Shown here in pieces: positions 1 through 7,227 of a stretch of DNA of 64,000 bases. The position numbers and the translations under genes are program-made. Under the pieces are notes generated by a model. It ran no database searches. It was given only the letters and a program-made list of their open reading frames with translations, and was not told where the DNA came from. How positions within the stretch are numbered: position 1 is the first letter of the stretch; each line of letters starts with the position of its first letter. The stretch covers positions 496,001 through 560,000 of the forward strand of contig NZ_LR594487.1 in NCBI RefSeq assembly GCF_901686465.1, written 5' to 3'. Origin of the DNA: Halorubrum sp. DM2 (GTDB lineage: Archaea > Halobacteriota > Halobacteria > Halobacteriales > Haloferacaceae).

Positions 1-36
1 GAGAGCCGCTCGACCGACGTGGAGGTGGGCCAATGA
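1..36 (+). CDS. C-terminal end of an upstream gene (partial)
   Basis: The first 36 bases read as eleven codons and a TGA that overlaps the next ATG in an ATGA. The residues (ESRSTDVEVGQ) do not identify the protein. From the family organisation of NrfD-type enzymes the upstream gene would be expected to be an iron-sulfur electron-transfer subunit, but that is inference; only tight coupling to the next gene is seen. Confidence 0.45.
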   Translation, partial: ESRSTDVEVGQ

Positions 37-1325
37 GTACCCCCACCGGCTCGGACCGGCGGGCGGCGACGCTCGCGGATCCGGGCCCCCGCTACTACGC
101 GATGCTGGCGGTCGCCGGGCTCGTCGTGCTCGCGATGGTGTACAGCTTCGTGACCGTCCTGACGCAGGGTCACGGTATCACCGGCCTACACAACTGGGGG
201 ACCGACGGCGGGGTCCCGTGGGGGCTCGACATCGGCGCGTTCAGCTGGTGGTCGGCGATGGGCGTCGGTGCCATCGCGCTGTCGGCGATCATCCGCGTGT
301 TCCACATGGACGAGTACCGGCCGTACGCCCGAATCGGCGAGCTGCTGACGCCGCTGGCGTTCGGGGTCGGCTTCCTGCACATCGTCTTCGACCTCGGGCA
401 GCCGTTCCGCGTGCTCAACACGCTCATCTACCTGCCCCTCCAGTCGCCGATCGCGTGGGACGTGATCCTGCTGGCGGGGCTCGGAACCATCTCCGTCGTC
501 TACCTGGTCGCGTCGCTCCGCGCGGACGTCTACGAACTCTCCGAGCGGGACGCGCTTCCGGCGGCGCTTGGTCCGGTCTACGACGCGCTGCTGATCGGCT
601 ACGAGCCGTCGGAGACCGAGACCGGGAAAGGTCTCACATGGTGGCTCGCGGCGCTCGTCCTCGTGTTCATCCCGGTCGTCGGCGGCGGGGTCGTCCCGCT
701 TTTGTGGGGCCCGCTCGGCGTCAACATCAACTGGTTCGGCGCGATTCAGGGGCCGACGTTCCTCGCGGCGAGCATGACGACCGGCGCGGCAGCGGTGCTG
801 TTCGTCGGCTGCGTCCTCCGCTACGCGTACGGGCTCGACGACGTGTTCACCGACCGGACGCTCAGACGGTTCGGTGCCGTGACCGGCGCGTTCGCGTTCA
901 CCTACCTGCTGGGGACGTTCTACGAGATCCAGACCGGATCGTTCGCCGCCGACATGGCCGATCCGAACGTCACCGCACTCATCTTCGAGGGACCGCTCGC
1001 GCCCCTGCTGGTACTCGCGATCGTCGCGATCGTTGTCCCGACGGCGTACCTCACGATACAGCACGCGGTCGACCGGTTCAGCCTGCTGGGGACGGCCCTC
1101 CTGACGGGCGTCATGCTCGTCGGGATCCTCCACCAGGAGACGTGGCTGATCGTCGGCGGGCTGATGTACCCCGACCTGCCGTACCAGGTCGGTGAGTACA
1201 CGCCCTCGATCTACGAGTGGCTGAACCTGATGGGGACGACCGCACTCGTCGCGCTCGTCATGCTGGTGTTCGCCAAGACGCTGCCCGTGGTCTCTGACCC
1301 CGCGGAGGTGGGATCGAACCGATGA
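33..1325 (+). CDS. NrfD/PsrC-type membrane anchor subunit of a molybdopterin oxidoreductase
   Basis: A 430-residue polytopic membrane protein with about nine or ten hydrophobic segments, beginning near residue 23 and continuing to residue 420. The pattern WGLDIGAFSWWSAMGVGA near the first helices and the overall size fit the NrfD/PsrC family, which exchanges electrons between quinone and the iron-sulfur subunit of enzymes such as polysulfide, tetrathionate and arsenate reductases. It starts on the last codon of the preceding gene and overlaps the following TorD-like gene by four bases, so it is part of a tight operon. The nearby ars genes make an ArrC role plausible, but polysulfide or DMSO-type reductases are equally compatible with this subunit alone. 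Confidence 0.85.
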   Translation: MSTPTGSDRRAATLADPGPRYYAMLAVAGLVVLAMVYSFVTVLTQGHGITGLHNWGTDGGVPWGLDIGAFSWWSAMGVGAIALSAIIRVFHMDEYRPYARIGELLTPLAFGVGFLHIVFDLGQPFRVLNTLIYLPLQSPIAWDVILLAGLGTISVVYLVASLRADVYELSERDALPAALGPVYDALLIGYEPSETETGKGLTWWLAALVLVFIPVVGGGVVPLLWGPLGVNINWFGAIQGPTFLAASMTTGAAAVLFVGCVLRYAYGLDDVFTDRTLRRFGAVTGAFAFTYLLGTFYEIQTGSFAADMADPNVTALIFEGPLAPLLVLAIVAIVVPTAYLTIQHAVDRFSLLGTALLTGVMLVGILHQETWLIVGGLMYPDLPYQVGEYTPSIYEWLNLMGTTALVALVMLVFAKTLPVVSDPAEVGSNR

Positions 1326-2002
1326 GCTCCACCAACACCGAACCGGAAGCCGACAATCCCACCTCGCGGGAGCCGGCGGACTCCCCCGACGAGAGCCCGG
1401 TCGACGCCCGGGTGTATCGCATCCTCGGCGAGCAGCTCCTCAGTCGGCCCGACCGCGAGCGCGTCGACGCCGTCGGGGCGTGGGCGCGGGAGTGGCTGGC
1501 GACCGCGGAGTCGCTGCCGGTGGAGATAGAGACCGCTCTCGGGCGGATCGCCGACGGAAGCGAGGCCGACGTCGAACCCCTCCGGACGGCCTACACGCAC
1601 CTCTTCAGGGGGATCTCCGAGAGCGATCCCGACCCGCCGTACGAGTCGATGTACGTCGGCGGGGGCTTCTACAGCGAGACCACCACCGAGATCAGACAGG
1701 GCTACCGGTGGGCCGGCGTGGACGTCGACACCACTGGCAGCAACGAGCCGCCGGATCACCTCGGCTTAGAACTGCAGTTCCTCGGCGAACTGCTGACGAT
1801 GGACGACACCGAGGCCGACGCCGACGAGCCCGACGTCGAGGACGCCAAGTGGTGGCTGCTCGACGAGCACCTGGCCGAGTGGCTCCCGACCTACATGGCC
1901 CGGATCCAGCAGGCCGATCCGCACGACTACTACGCGGGGATCGTCGAGCTCGCCCTCGCGACGGTGAAATCCCACCGTGACCGACTCGGCGAGCGGAGGT
2001 AA
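1322..2002 (+). CDS. TorD/DmsD-family redox enzyme maturation chaperone
   Basis: A 226-residue acidic protein with the TorD-family layout: a helical body in which RVYRILGEQLLSRPD opens the domain, YTHLFRG at about residue 82 and EPPDHLGLELQFLGELL at about residue 141, the conserved E-P-x-D-H-L-x-x-E-L signature of this chaperone family. Such proteins bind the Tat signal and insert the molybdopterin cofactor into the catalytic subunit. The first 30 residues are a disordered, haloarchaeal-type acidic extension. It overlaps the NrfD gene by ATGA and is followed after two bases by the next gene. It implies a Tat-exported Mo enzyme encoded just upstream of the window. Confidence 0.88.
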   Translation: MSSTNTEPEADNPTSREPADSPDESPVDARVYRILGEQLLSRPDRERVDAVGAWAREWLATAESLPVEIETALGRIADGSEADVEPLRTAYTHLFRGISESDPDPPYESMYVGGGFYSETTTEIRQGYRWAGVDVDTTGSNEPPDHLGLELQFLGELLTMDDTEADADEPDVEDAKWWLLDEHLAEWLPTYMARIQQADPHDYYAGIVELALATVKSHRDRLGERR

Positions 2003-2004
2003 CG

Positions 2005-2394
2005 ATGTACAGTACAAACGTCGTCTACGAGGTCGAGTTCGACATCCTCGACGACCGGCGTGAGCGGTTCGACGCCTGGGTCGCGACGGATATCATCGGT
2101 TGGGTCGGACACGAGTCGGTCGCCGCCTTCGAGGTGCTCACCGGCGGCCGCCGGGCGTCGGCGGACTCGAAGTTCGTCTTCGAGTTCGAGACGCTACAGG
2201 ACTGGGCGGCGTTCGTCGGGAGCGACCGTCACAAAGACGCCGTCGACCGGCTCGACGCGCTCGCCGAGAACCGGGAGGCGACCCTGTGGCGGCGGGCGTC
2301 GGTCAAGCTCGACGCGGCACTGGATCGGACCGCGAGCGAACGAACGGACGGCGGCCGCGACGGCCACGCGATCAACACGGTGAATTCACGATGA
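2005..2394 (+). CDS. Small ferredoxin-like-fold (Dabb/DUF4286-like) protein
   Basis: A 129-residue protein. Residues 1-100 show the beta-alpha-beta pattern of a dimeric alpha-beta-barrel monomer: a first strand VVYEVEFDIL, a helix, then FVFEFETLQDWAAFVGSDRHKDAVDRL. The tail is charged and probably disordered. No catalytic motif is seen. It lies two bases after the TorD-like gene and overlaps the Mrp gene by ATGA, so it belongs to the Mo-enzyme operon. The function is unknown; a link with the redox enzyme is suggested only by the operon. Confidence 0.7.
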   Translation: MYSTNVVYEVEFDILDDRRERFDAWVATDIIGWVGHESVAAFEVLTGGRRASADSKFVFEFETLQDWAAFVGSDRHKDAVDRLDALAENREATLWRRASVKLDAALDRTASERTDGGRDGHAINTVNSR

Positions 2395-3509
2395 CCACAG
2401 AACTACGAACGGAGTTAGCACAGATAGACTACCCGGCGCTCACCGGAGCGTCACGGACCGACGACGACGCGGACATCGTCTCGCTCGGAATCGTGGGCGA
2501 CGTCGAGGTCGACGACGGGGTGGCGCACGTCGAACTTGCGCTCGGGGCACCGCACTCGCCGGCGGAGAGTCGGCTCGCGGAGCGAGTCCGAGAGGTCGTC
2601 CGCGAGGCGGGCTACGAGCCGTCGCTGTCGATCGCGATCGACGACGACACGCCGGCGGGACTGATTGAGGACGCCCCGAACGTGATCGCCGTCTCCTCCG
2701 GCAAGGGCGGCGTCGGGAAGAGCACCGTCGCGGTGAACCTCGCGACGGCGATAGCCGAGCGGGGAGCCAACGTCGGGTTGTTCGACGCCGACGTGTACGG
2801 CCCGAACATCCCGCGGATGCTCGGCGTTCACGACCACCCCGGCATGGCCGAGGACGACGAGACCATCATCCCGGTCGAGCGACACGGGCTGAAGCTGATG
2901 AGCATCGGCTTCCTCGTCGGCGAGGACGACCCCGTGATCTGGCGGGGCGCGATGGTCGACAAGGTACTCACGCAGCTGTACGACGACACGCGGTGGGGCG
3001 ACCTCGACTACTTCGTCGTCGACCTCCCGCCGGGGACCGGCGACGCGCAGCTGACGATGCTCCAACAGATGCCGGTCCTCGGGTCGGTTGTCGTCACGAC
3101 GCCGCAGGACGTCGCTCTGGACAACGCGCGGAAGGGGGCTCGGATGTTCGACAGACACGACACCGAGGTGCTCGGCTTCGTCGAGAACATGAGCACGTTC
3201 GTCTGTCCGAACTGCGGGGACGCTCACGACGTGTTCGACGCGGGGGGCGGCGAGCGGATCGCCGAGGAGTTCGACCGGCCGCTGCTCGCGGAGATCCCGC
3301 TCGACCCGTCGATCCGCGAGGCCTGCGAGACCGGAGAGCCGGTCGTCTCGAACGACGACGCGGAGGCGTCGAGGGCGTTCGAGTCGCTCGCCGAGGGAGT
3401 CATGGACGCGGTCGGAGCGCTCAGGCGGCGGTCACACAGCGAGACGGCGAGGTCGACGGTCGACGAGTCGCGATCGGCCGCCGAGCGCGCCGACGCGCAG
3501 ACGAGCTGA
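2391..3509 (+). CDS. Mrp/NBP35-family P-loop ATPase (iron-sulfur cluster carrier type)
   Basis: The start is ATG 2391, overlapping the previous stop; longer reading of this frame upstream is noncoding. The 372-residue product has an N-terminal MIP18/DUF59-like domain (about residues 20-85), the deviant Walker A GKGGVGKST at about 105, GLFDADVYGPNIPRM, and the VDLPPGTGDAQLT motif. A CPNC pair at about residue 266 matches the bridging-cluster cysteines of Mrp/ApbC proteins. These load Fe-S clusters onto target enzymes. Placed inside a Mo-enzyme operon it may be dedicated to that enzyme. A second, chromosomal-type paralogue is at 49928-50971. The C-terminal 40 residues are rich in Ser/Arg/Glu. 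Confidence 0.9.
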   Translation: MTTELRTELAQIDYPALTGASRTDDDADIVSLGIVGDVEVDDGVAHVELALGAPHSPAESRLAERVREVVREAGYEPSLSIAIDDDTPAGLIEDAPNVIAVSSGKGGVGKSTVAVNLATAIAERGANVGLFDADVYGPNIPRMLGVHDHPGMAEDDETIIPVERHGLKLMSIGFLVGEDDPVIWRGAMVDKVLTQLYDDTRWGDLDYFVVDLPPGTGDAQLTMLQQMPVLGSVVVTTPQDVALDNARKGARMFDRHDTEVLGFVENMSTFVCPNCGDAHDVFDAGGGERIAEEFDRPLLAEIPLDPSIREACETGEPVVSNDDAEASRAFESLAEGVMDAVGALRRRSHSETARSTVDESRSAAERADAQTS

Positions 3510-3519
3510 CGCTCTCGCC

Positions 3520-3975
3520 ATGAGTCACACCACGGAGGCGTCTCGCACGGGACCGGCGATCTCCCTCTCCGAGATCGACTTCAGTCGGCTCGAAACCGTC
3601 GAACGCGCAGTCGAGATCCGGTGTGCGACGGGCGACCGGTGGACGGCCGACTGGCGCGGAACGCCCGTCTCGGCCGTGGTCGACCGGGGCGCGGTCCCGC
3701 CGGAGACCACGCACCTGACCTTCGAGACCGCGGACGGCTACCGCGCCTGTCTCGACGTTCACACCGCGCTCGACGGCGTGCTGGCGGTCGCGATGGACGG
3801 GGAGCCGCTCGACGCCGCGGAACGCCCGCGGCTCGTCTGTCCCGGTATCGAGGGCATTCGGACGGTGAAGGGCGTCTCGGCCGTCGTCCCCGCGTCACTT
3901 TCGCGCGACGGGGACCCGGAGGAACTGGAGGCGCTGGGGATCGGCGAGAGCGGCGGCGAGAAGACCGCCGAATGA
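3520..3975 (+). CDS. Small sulfite-oxidase-fold (molybdopterin-binding-like) protein
   Basis: A 151-residue protein. The part from residue 20 to 130 resembles the core of the oxidoreductase molybdopterin-binding (SUOX) domain: TGDRWTADWRGTPVSAVVD, THLTFETADGYRACL, and RPRLVCPGIEGIRTVKGVSAV. It is far shorter than a true sulfite oxidase or MsrP (about 170-250 residues for the domain), and I see no clear equivalent of the conserved cofactor-ligand cysteine context, so it may be a non-catalytic relative. It follows the Mrp gene by 10 bases and ends the operon. Cofactor binding is not established. Confidence 0.65.
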   Translation: MSHTTEASRTGPAISLSEIDFSRLETVERAVEIRCATGDRWTADWRGTPVSAVVDRGAVPPETTHLTFETADGYRACLDVHTALDGVLAVAMDGEPLDAAERPRLVCPGIEGIRTVKGVSAVVPASLSRDGDPEELEALGIGESGGEKTAE

Positions 3976-4051
3976 TATGACCTCGTATCGAGCCGTCTCG
4001 TTTTGACCTGTCCGATACTCTCGAGTTCGGGAACCGATTCAGTGGCGTTTC

Positions 4052-4069
4052 ACCAGTTTTCGGACTGGT
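4052..4069. terminator. Short inverted repeat downstream of the Mo-enzyme operon
   Basis: ACCAGT and ACTGGT are separated by six bases, followed by TCAAGGG. The repeat lies 77 bases past the stop of the last operon gene. It could mark a transcript end, but there is no strong T-tract, so a regulatory palindrome is an alternative. Confidence 0.25.
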
Positions 4070-4085
4070 TCAAGGGACTTTGAGA

Positions 4086-4146
4086 TATCTGAGCAGATAC
4101 TCAATCGATCAGAAAGATTAAGTCAAATCGAGATATATCGATAGAT
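4086..4146 (+). promoter_or_regulatory. ars promoter region with TATCTG-AG-CAGATA palindrome
   Basis: The AT-rich leader before the 41-residue ORF holds a perfect 6-bp-arm palindrome (TATCTG, two bases, CAGATA) at 4086-4099. It is followed by AAGATTAAGT about 25-30 bases before ATG 4147, which is where a leaderless haloarchaeal TATA-like element should be, and then by two direct AGATAT copies. An ArsR dimer site upstream of or over the promoter is the natural reading; no binding has been shown. Confidence 0.45.
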
Positions 4147-4272
4147 ATGACGATACTCGATCGGCTCTTCGGTACCGATTCGGACGACGGGAGCTGCTGC
4201 GACGTTCAGATAGAGGAGATAGACGCCGAAAACGACGAGGAAGCGCCGTCGGAACGGACGGCGGCCGAATAA
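4147..4272 (+). CDS. 41-residue Cys-Cys peptide at the head of the arsR-permease operon
   Basis: An ATG at 4147 opens 41 codons to TAA. The peptide has an amphipathic N-terminus (MTILDRLFG), a vicinal cysteine pair in DGSCCDV at residues 18-19 and an acidic tail. It lies directly behind the promoter and 13 bases before arsR. No known domain is recognised. A vicinal thiol pair next to arsenic genes suggests As(III) or metal binding, perhaps as a chaperone to the permease; that is inference. Codon usage is compatible with a real gene. Confidence 0.65.
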   Translation: MTILDRLFGTDSDDGSCCDVQIEEIDAENDEEAPSERTAAE

Positions 4273-4285
4273 CGAGAAATCGAGA

Positions 4286-4684
4286 ATGTCCAATCAACCG
4301 AACACCTCGACCGACGCAGACTCCGAATCCGCGAGCGGGACACTCAGGCGGATCGAGGGAGACGCATGCTGTGAGGGGCCGTTCCCCGCGACCCGCCGGG
4401 TCGGGGAGACGACCCTCGACGCGGAGCTGTCGTCGTTCAAAGCGCTGGCCAACGCAAAGCGGCTGCGAATCGTCCACGCGCTCCGGGAGGGCGAACTCTG
4501 TGCCTGCGAGCTAGAGACCGTGTTAGACGCACCGCAGTCGACGGTCGCCTCACACCTCCGGAAGCTCCGTGACGCGGGGATCGTCAACACGCGTAAGGAG
4601 GGGAAGTGGACGTACTATCGGATCGCGGACACGGCGAGCCTCCAGCTGCTCGACCTGGCCGCGGCGCTGGGTGAGGACAGATGA
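4286..4684 (+). CDS. arsR: ArsR-family arsenic-responsive repressor
   Basis: A 132-residue winged-helix protein. The HTH spans about residues 50-115 (FKALANAKRLRIVHALREG, then TVASHLRKLRDAGIVNTRKEGKWTYYRI). ELCACEL at about residues 70-76 is the alpha-3 As(III)-binding cysteine motif of classical ArsR proteins. An additional vicinal pair, GDACCEG near residues 28-29, sits in the N-terminal extension and may add a ligand. It lies between the CC peptide and the permease and overlaps the permease by ATGA. It probably represses its own operon via the palindrome upstream. Confidence 0.92.
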   Translation: MSNQPNTSTDADSESASGTLRRIEGDACCEGPFPATRRVGETTLDAELSSFKALANAKRLRIVHALREGELCACELETVLDAPQSTVASHLRKLRDAGIVNTRKEGKWTYYRIADTASLQLLDLAAALGEDR

Positions 4685-5682
4685 TCCCGCCGGGCACCGA
4701 GGCGGCGCTGCTCGACTCGTGGGACTACTTCGTTCACCTCGCGATAGTCCTTACGCCGCTTTTCATCGGCGCATCGTTCCTCGTCGGGCTCGCACAGGAG
4801 TATCTCCCCCCGGAGCGCGTCGAGGAGATGCTCCGGGCGCGCGATCACGGCAGCGGGAACGTCCTCGCGGCGGGCCTCGGCGCGGTGACGCCGTTCTGCT
4901 CGTGTTCGACCGTTCCCGTGTTGGCCGGCCTGTTGGGCGCCGGGGCGCCGACGGGCATGGCATTCTCGTTCCTGCTCGCGTCGCCGATCGTCAACTGGAT
5001 CGCCGTGTTCCTGCTGTTCGGCCTGTTCGGGACCGGCGTCACCGTCGCCTACGTGACGACCGCGCTGTTCGCAGCGATCGTCGCGGGCCTGATCATCGGC
5101 ACGCTCGATCTCGACGAGTACATCAAAGACGTCCGTATCACGGCGGGCGGCCGCGAGATCGCGACCGACGGCGGAGCGGCTCCTTCGGACGCCTCGAAGG
5201 CGGCCGACGCCGCGTCCGGCTGTAGCGAGTGCGGGACGACCGCGACGAATTGGACCCACAAGGAACGCGTGACCGCGGCCGGGGAGGGCGCACTCTCCTT
5301 CTTCCGCGACACGCTCCCCTACATCGCCGTCGGCATCGCGATCGGCGCGCTGATCCACGGGGCAGTGCCCGCGGAGTTCCTCCAGCGGATCGCCGGCCCG
5401 GGGAACCCGCTCGCGACGCCGATCGCCGCGCTCGCCGGCGCACCGATCTACGTGAGCCTCAGCGGAATGCTCCCGATCGCGCACTCGCTCACCGAGGCGG
5501 GGATCCCGATCGGGACGGTGATCGCGTTCGTCATCGGCGGGGCAGGGATCAGTATCCCGAACCTAATCTTGTTGAACAAGCTGTTCGAACGGCGGCTGCT
5601 CGCGATCTACGCGACGACGGTCGTGACGATCGGGATCACGGTTGGTGTGCTGTTCAACACCGTCTTCGCCGGTCTGCTCTGA
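4681..5682 (+). CDS. arsP: ArsP/UPF0718-type permease
   Basis: A 333-residue membrane protein with about eight to ten helices in two homologous halves. The first half holds GAVTPFCSCSTVPVLAGLL, the CSCSTVP signature of the ArsP/YraQ permease family; the second has the matching GAPIYVSLSGMLPIAHSL. Known ArsP proteins export trivalent organoarsenicals. The cytoplasmic linker (about residues 155-195) contains a CSEC pair. It is translationally coupled to arsR, supporting arsenic efflux, but substrate (organic versus inorganic) cannot be read from sequence. Confidence 0.85.
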   Translation: MIPPGTEAALLDSWDYFVHLAIVLTPLFIGASFLVGLAQEYLPPERVEEMLRARDHGSGNVLAAGLGAVTPFCSCSTVPVLAGLLGAGAPTGMAFSFLLASPIVNWIAVFLLFGLFGTGVTVAYVTTALFAAIVAGLIIGTLDLDEYIKDVRITAGGREIATDGGAAPSDASKAADAASGCSECGTTATNWTHKERVTAAGEGALSFFRDTLPYIAVGIAIGALIHGAVPAEFLQRIAGPGNPLATPIAALAGAPIYVSLSGMLPIAHSLTEAGIPIGTVIAFVIGGAGISIPNLILLNKLFERRLLAIYATTVVTIGITVGVLFNTVFAGLL

Positions 5683-5700
5683 GCCGGCGAGCGTCCGTTT

Positions 5701-6096
5701 CTACAGCGACCGCGAGCCGTCGAGCGCGACGAGGACCGCGTTCGCGCGCGGCGTGGCGCGGTACATCCGCCACTTCCCCTCCTTCCGGCGCGTGACGAGG
5801 CCGGCGTCGGTGAGCTTCGAGAGGGCGTGACTGATCGCGCTGTCGCTCACGTCCAGCAGCGGCGAGAGCTCGCAGACGCACAGCTCGTCGTCGTCGGCCG
5901 CGTGGAGCATACGGACGATCTTGTACCGCGTCTCGTTCGCGAGCGCCGACAGCAGATCCACGTCGGTCTCCAAGTCCGACCCGCCGACGGAGTCGTTCAG
6001 CGCTTCCAACTCCGCGAGCCGCTTAGAGAGGTCCTCGTCCGTACAGGAGCCGCACTCGTCGGCGACGTACCGCTGGAGCCGATCGGTCGATGACAT
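5701..6096 (-). CDS. arsR: Second ArsR-family regulator
   Basis: A 131-residue winged-helix protein: LLSALANETRYKIVRMLH, ELCVCEL (As(III)-binding cysteines, about residues 71-77), SDSAISHALSKLTDAGLVTRRKEGKWRMYRA. A CGSC pair sits in the N-terminal part (about residues 15-18). It converges with the permease gene, with 18 bases between them, and is divergent from the cupin gene, so it may control the cupin/arsD side. The paralogue at 4286 is only moderately similar outside the HTH. Confidence 0.9.
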   Translation of the reverse strand: MSSTDRLQRYVADECGSCTDEDLSKRLAELEALNDSVGGSDLETDVDLLSALANETRYKIVRMLHAADDDELCVCELSPLLDVSDSAISHALSKLTDAGLVTRRKEGKWRMYRATPRANAVLVALDGSRSL

Positions 6097-6173
6097 ACGG
6101 CACGATTGAGTCGATTCGGGATTAAGCGTTGCGGACCGCCGCTTTTACGATCTCGACTATCGGCGAAAACGAT

Positions 6174-6192
6174 ATAGCAACTCTTCAGCTAT
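6174..6192. promoter_or_regulatory. ATAGC-N9-GCTAT inverted repeat in the divergent arsR2-cupin promoter
   Basis: A 5-bp-arm inverted repeat with a nine-base spacer lies just ahead of the possible starts at 6194 (GTG) and 6201 (ATG). The element GATATAG overlapping its left arm could be the TATA box for a leaderless transcript. The arms resemble the GCTATAG units at the arsC promoter, suggesting one regulator for both. Confidence 0.4.
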
Positions 6193-6200
6193 TGTGTCGT

Positions 6201-6314
6201 ATGAGAGATGCGATCTTCCGCGCGGGGACCGCCGGATCGAGGTCGAGCGTGCCGGCGAGCGCGACCGCAGTCGCAACCGATCCCCTCGTCGCGAACGCGG
6301 GGTGTCGGGTGTGA
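6201..6314 (+). CDS. Possible leader ORF upstream of the cupin
   Basis: ATG 6201 opens 37 codons ending in a TGA at 6312-6314 that overlaps the GTG start of the cupin. A TATA-like GATATAG lies about 28 bases ahead, as expected for a leaderless start at this ATG. The composition is Ala/Ser/Arg rich and no domain is seen, so it may be a translated leader or simply a chance frame. Confidence 0.25.
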   Translation: MRDAIFRAGTAGSRSSVPASATAVATDPLVANAGCRV

Positions 6315-6706
6315 CAGAATCGTACGAGCGGGTCAACTACACCGATATCGAGCCGGTTTCGGGCGCGATGCGACCGCTCACGGACTCGCTCGACAGCGAG
6401 CGGGTCGGCGTGTCGATCGCCCGCTGCGAGCCCGGCTGGCGGAGCAAGCCGCACGACCACGCCGCGGAGGATCACGAGGAGATCTACGTCCTCTTGGAAG
6501 GAGAAGCGACCGTCGTTATCGACGACGAACCTATCGATCTCGAGACCGGCGACGCCGTCTGGATCCCGCCGACGGCGACGCGACAGATACGGAACGGGGA
6601 CGCCGAGAGCGCGTTCGTCCTCGTGAGCGGCCCGGCGACGGACTGTCGGTCCGCGACGTGTCCCGACGAACCGGGATCGTGGGTCACCGACGGATTCGTC
6701 GGCTGA
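6311..6706 (+). CDS. Cupin-domain protein in the ars island
   Basis: The well-conserved part runs from VTESYERVNY (GTG 6311) to the end, about 131 residues. It is a single-domain cupin: motif 1 is around KPHDHAAEDHEEIYVLLEGEA and motif 2 around GDAVWIPPTATRQIRN, with metal-ligand histidines and glutamate present. A longer frame starts at GTG 6194 but its extra residues are arginine-rich and look noncoding; GTG 6302 is another choice. GTG 6311 overlaps the stop of a short ORF at 6201-6314. The C-terminal tail has two cysteines (TDCRSATCPD). Function in arsenic handling is unproven. Confidence 0.72.
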   Translation: MTESYERVNYTDIEPVSGAMRPLTDSLDSERVGVSIARCEPGWRSKPHDHAAEDHEEIYVLLEGEATVVIDDEPIDLETGDAVWIPPTATRQIRNGDAESAFVLVSGPATDCRSATCPDEPGSWVTDGFVG

Positions 6707-6789
6707 TCGGGTCTCCTGTCCGTTCCCGGGCCTCGACCGTTCCGAGCTTTCGACCGCGCGACCGACGCGGAGGGGTCCGACCGAAGAGC

Positions 6790-6821
6790 TTATAATTGTA
6801 TGAGAGTTTGTTCAAATGAAC
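6790..6821 (+). promoter_or_regulatory. arsD-arsA promoter with GTTCA-AA-TGAAC palindrome
   Basis: TTATAAT at 6790-6796 is a good TATA box. The palindrome GTTCA-AA-TGAAC at 6810-6821 lies where transcription would start, about 25 bases downstream, leaving a leader of about 75 bases before arsD. This placement fits an ArsR operator. Confidence 0.5.
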
Positions 6822-6894
6822 CGATCACAGTAGGCGCACCATCGTCGCGTCTCGCTGTGAACGACGGCTCAGACGACACGGATTCGACTCCACC

Positions 6895-7224
6895 ATGACC
6901 GAACTCACCCTGTATGAAGAAGCGATGTGTTGCTCCACCGGCGTCTGCGGTCCCGACCCCGACGAGGAGCTCGTCGAGGTCAGCGCCGCGCTCGACCAGC
7001 TCGAGGACGCGTTCGACGACCTCGATGTCAGTCGGGCGAACATGCAACACAACATCGACCAGTTCCTCGAAACCCAGCGGATCTACGACCGCGTTCAGGA
7101 GAACGGCCCGTCGGTCCTCCCGATCACGGTCGTCGATGACGAGATCGTCGCCGAAGGCGAGTACCTCTCGTACGACGAACTGACCGCCGCGATCGGCGAG
7201 GGCGCGACGCCTCAGGAGGCCTGA
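6895..7224 (+). CDS. arsD: ArsD arsenite metallochaperone
   Basis: A 109-residue protein with the ArsD thioredoxin-like fold: MTELTLYEEAMCCSTGVCGPDPDEELV puts the three As(III)-binding cysteines (12, 13, 18) in the classical spacing, and QFLETQRIYDRVQENGPSVLPITVVDDEIVAEGEY matches the C-terminal half. ArsD transfers As(III) to ArsA and has weak repressor activity. It begins the operon, three bases before arsA. Confidence 0.95.
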   Translation: MTELTLYEEAMCCSTGVCGPDPDEELVEVSAALDQLEDAFDDLDVSRANMQHNIDQFLETQRIYDRVQENGPSVLPITVVDDEIVAEGEYLSYDELTAAIGEGATPQEA

Positions 7225-7227
7225 CAG

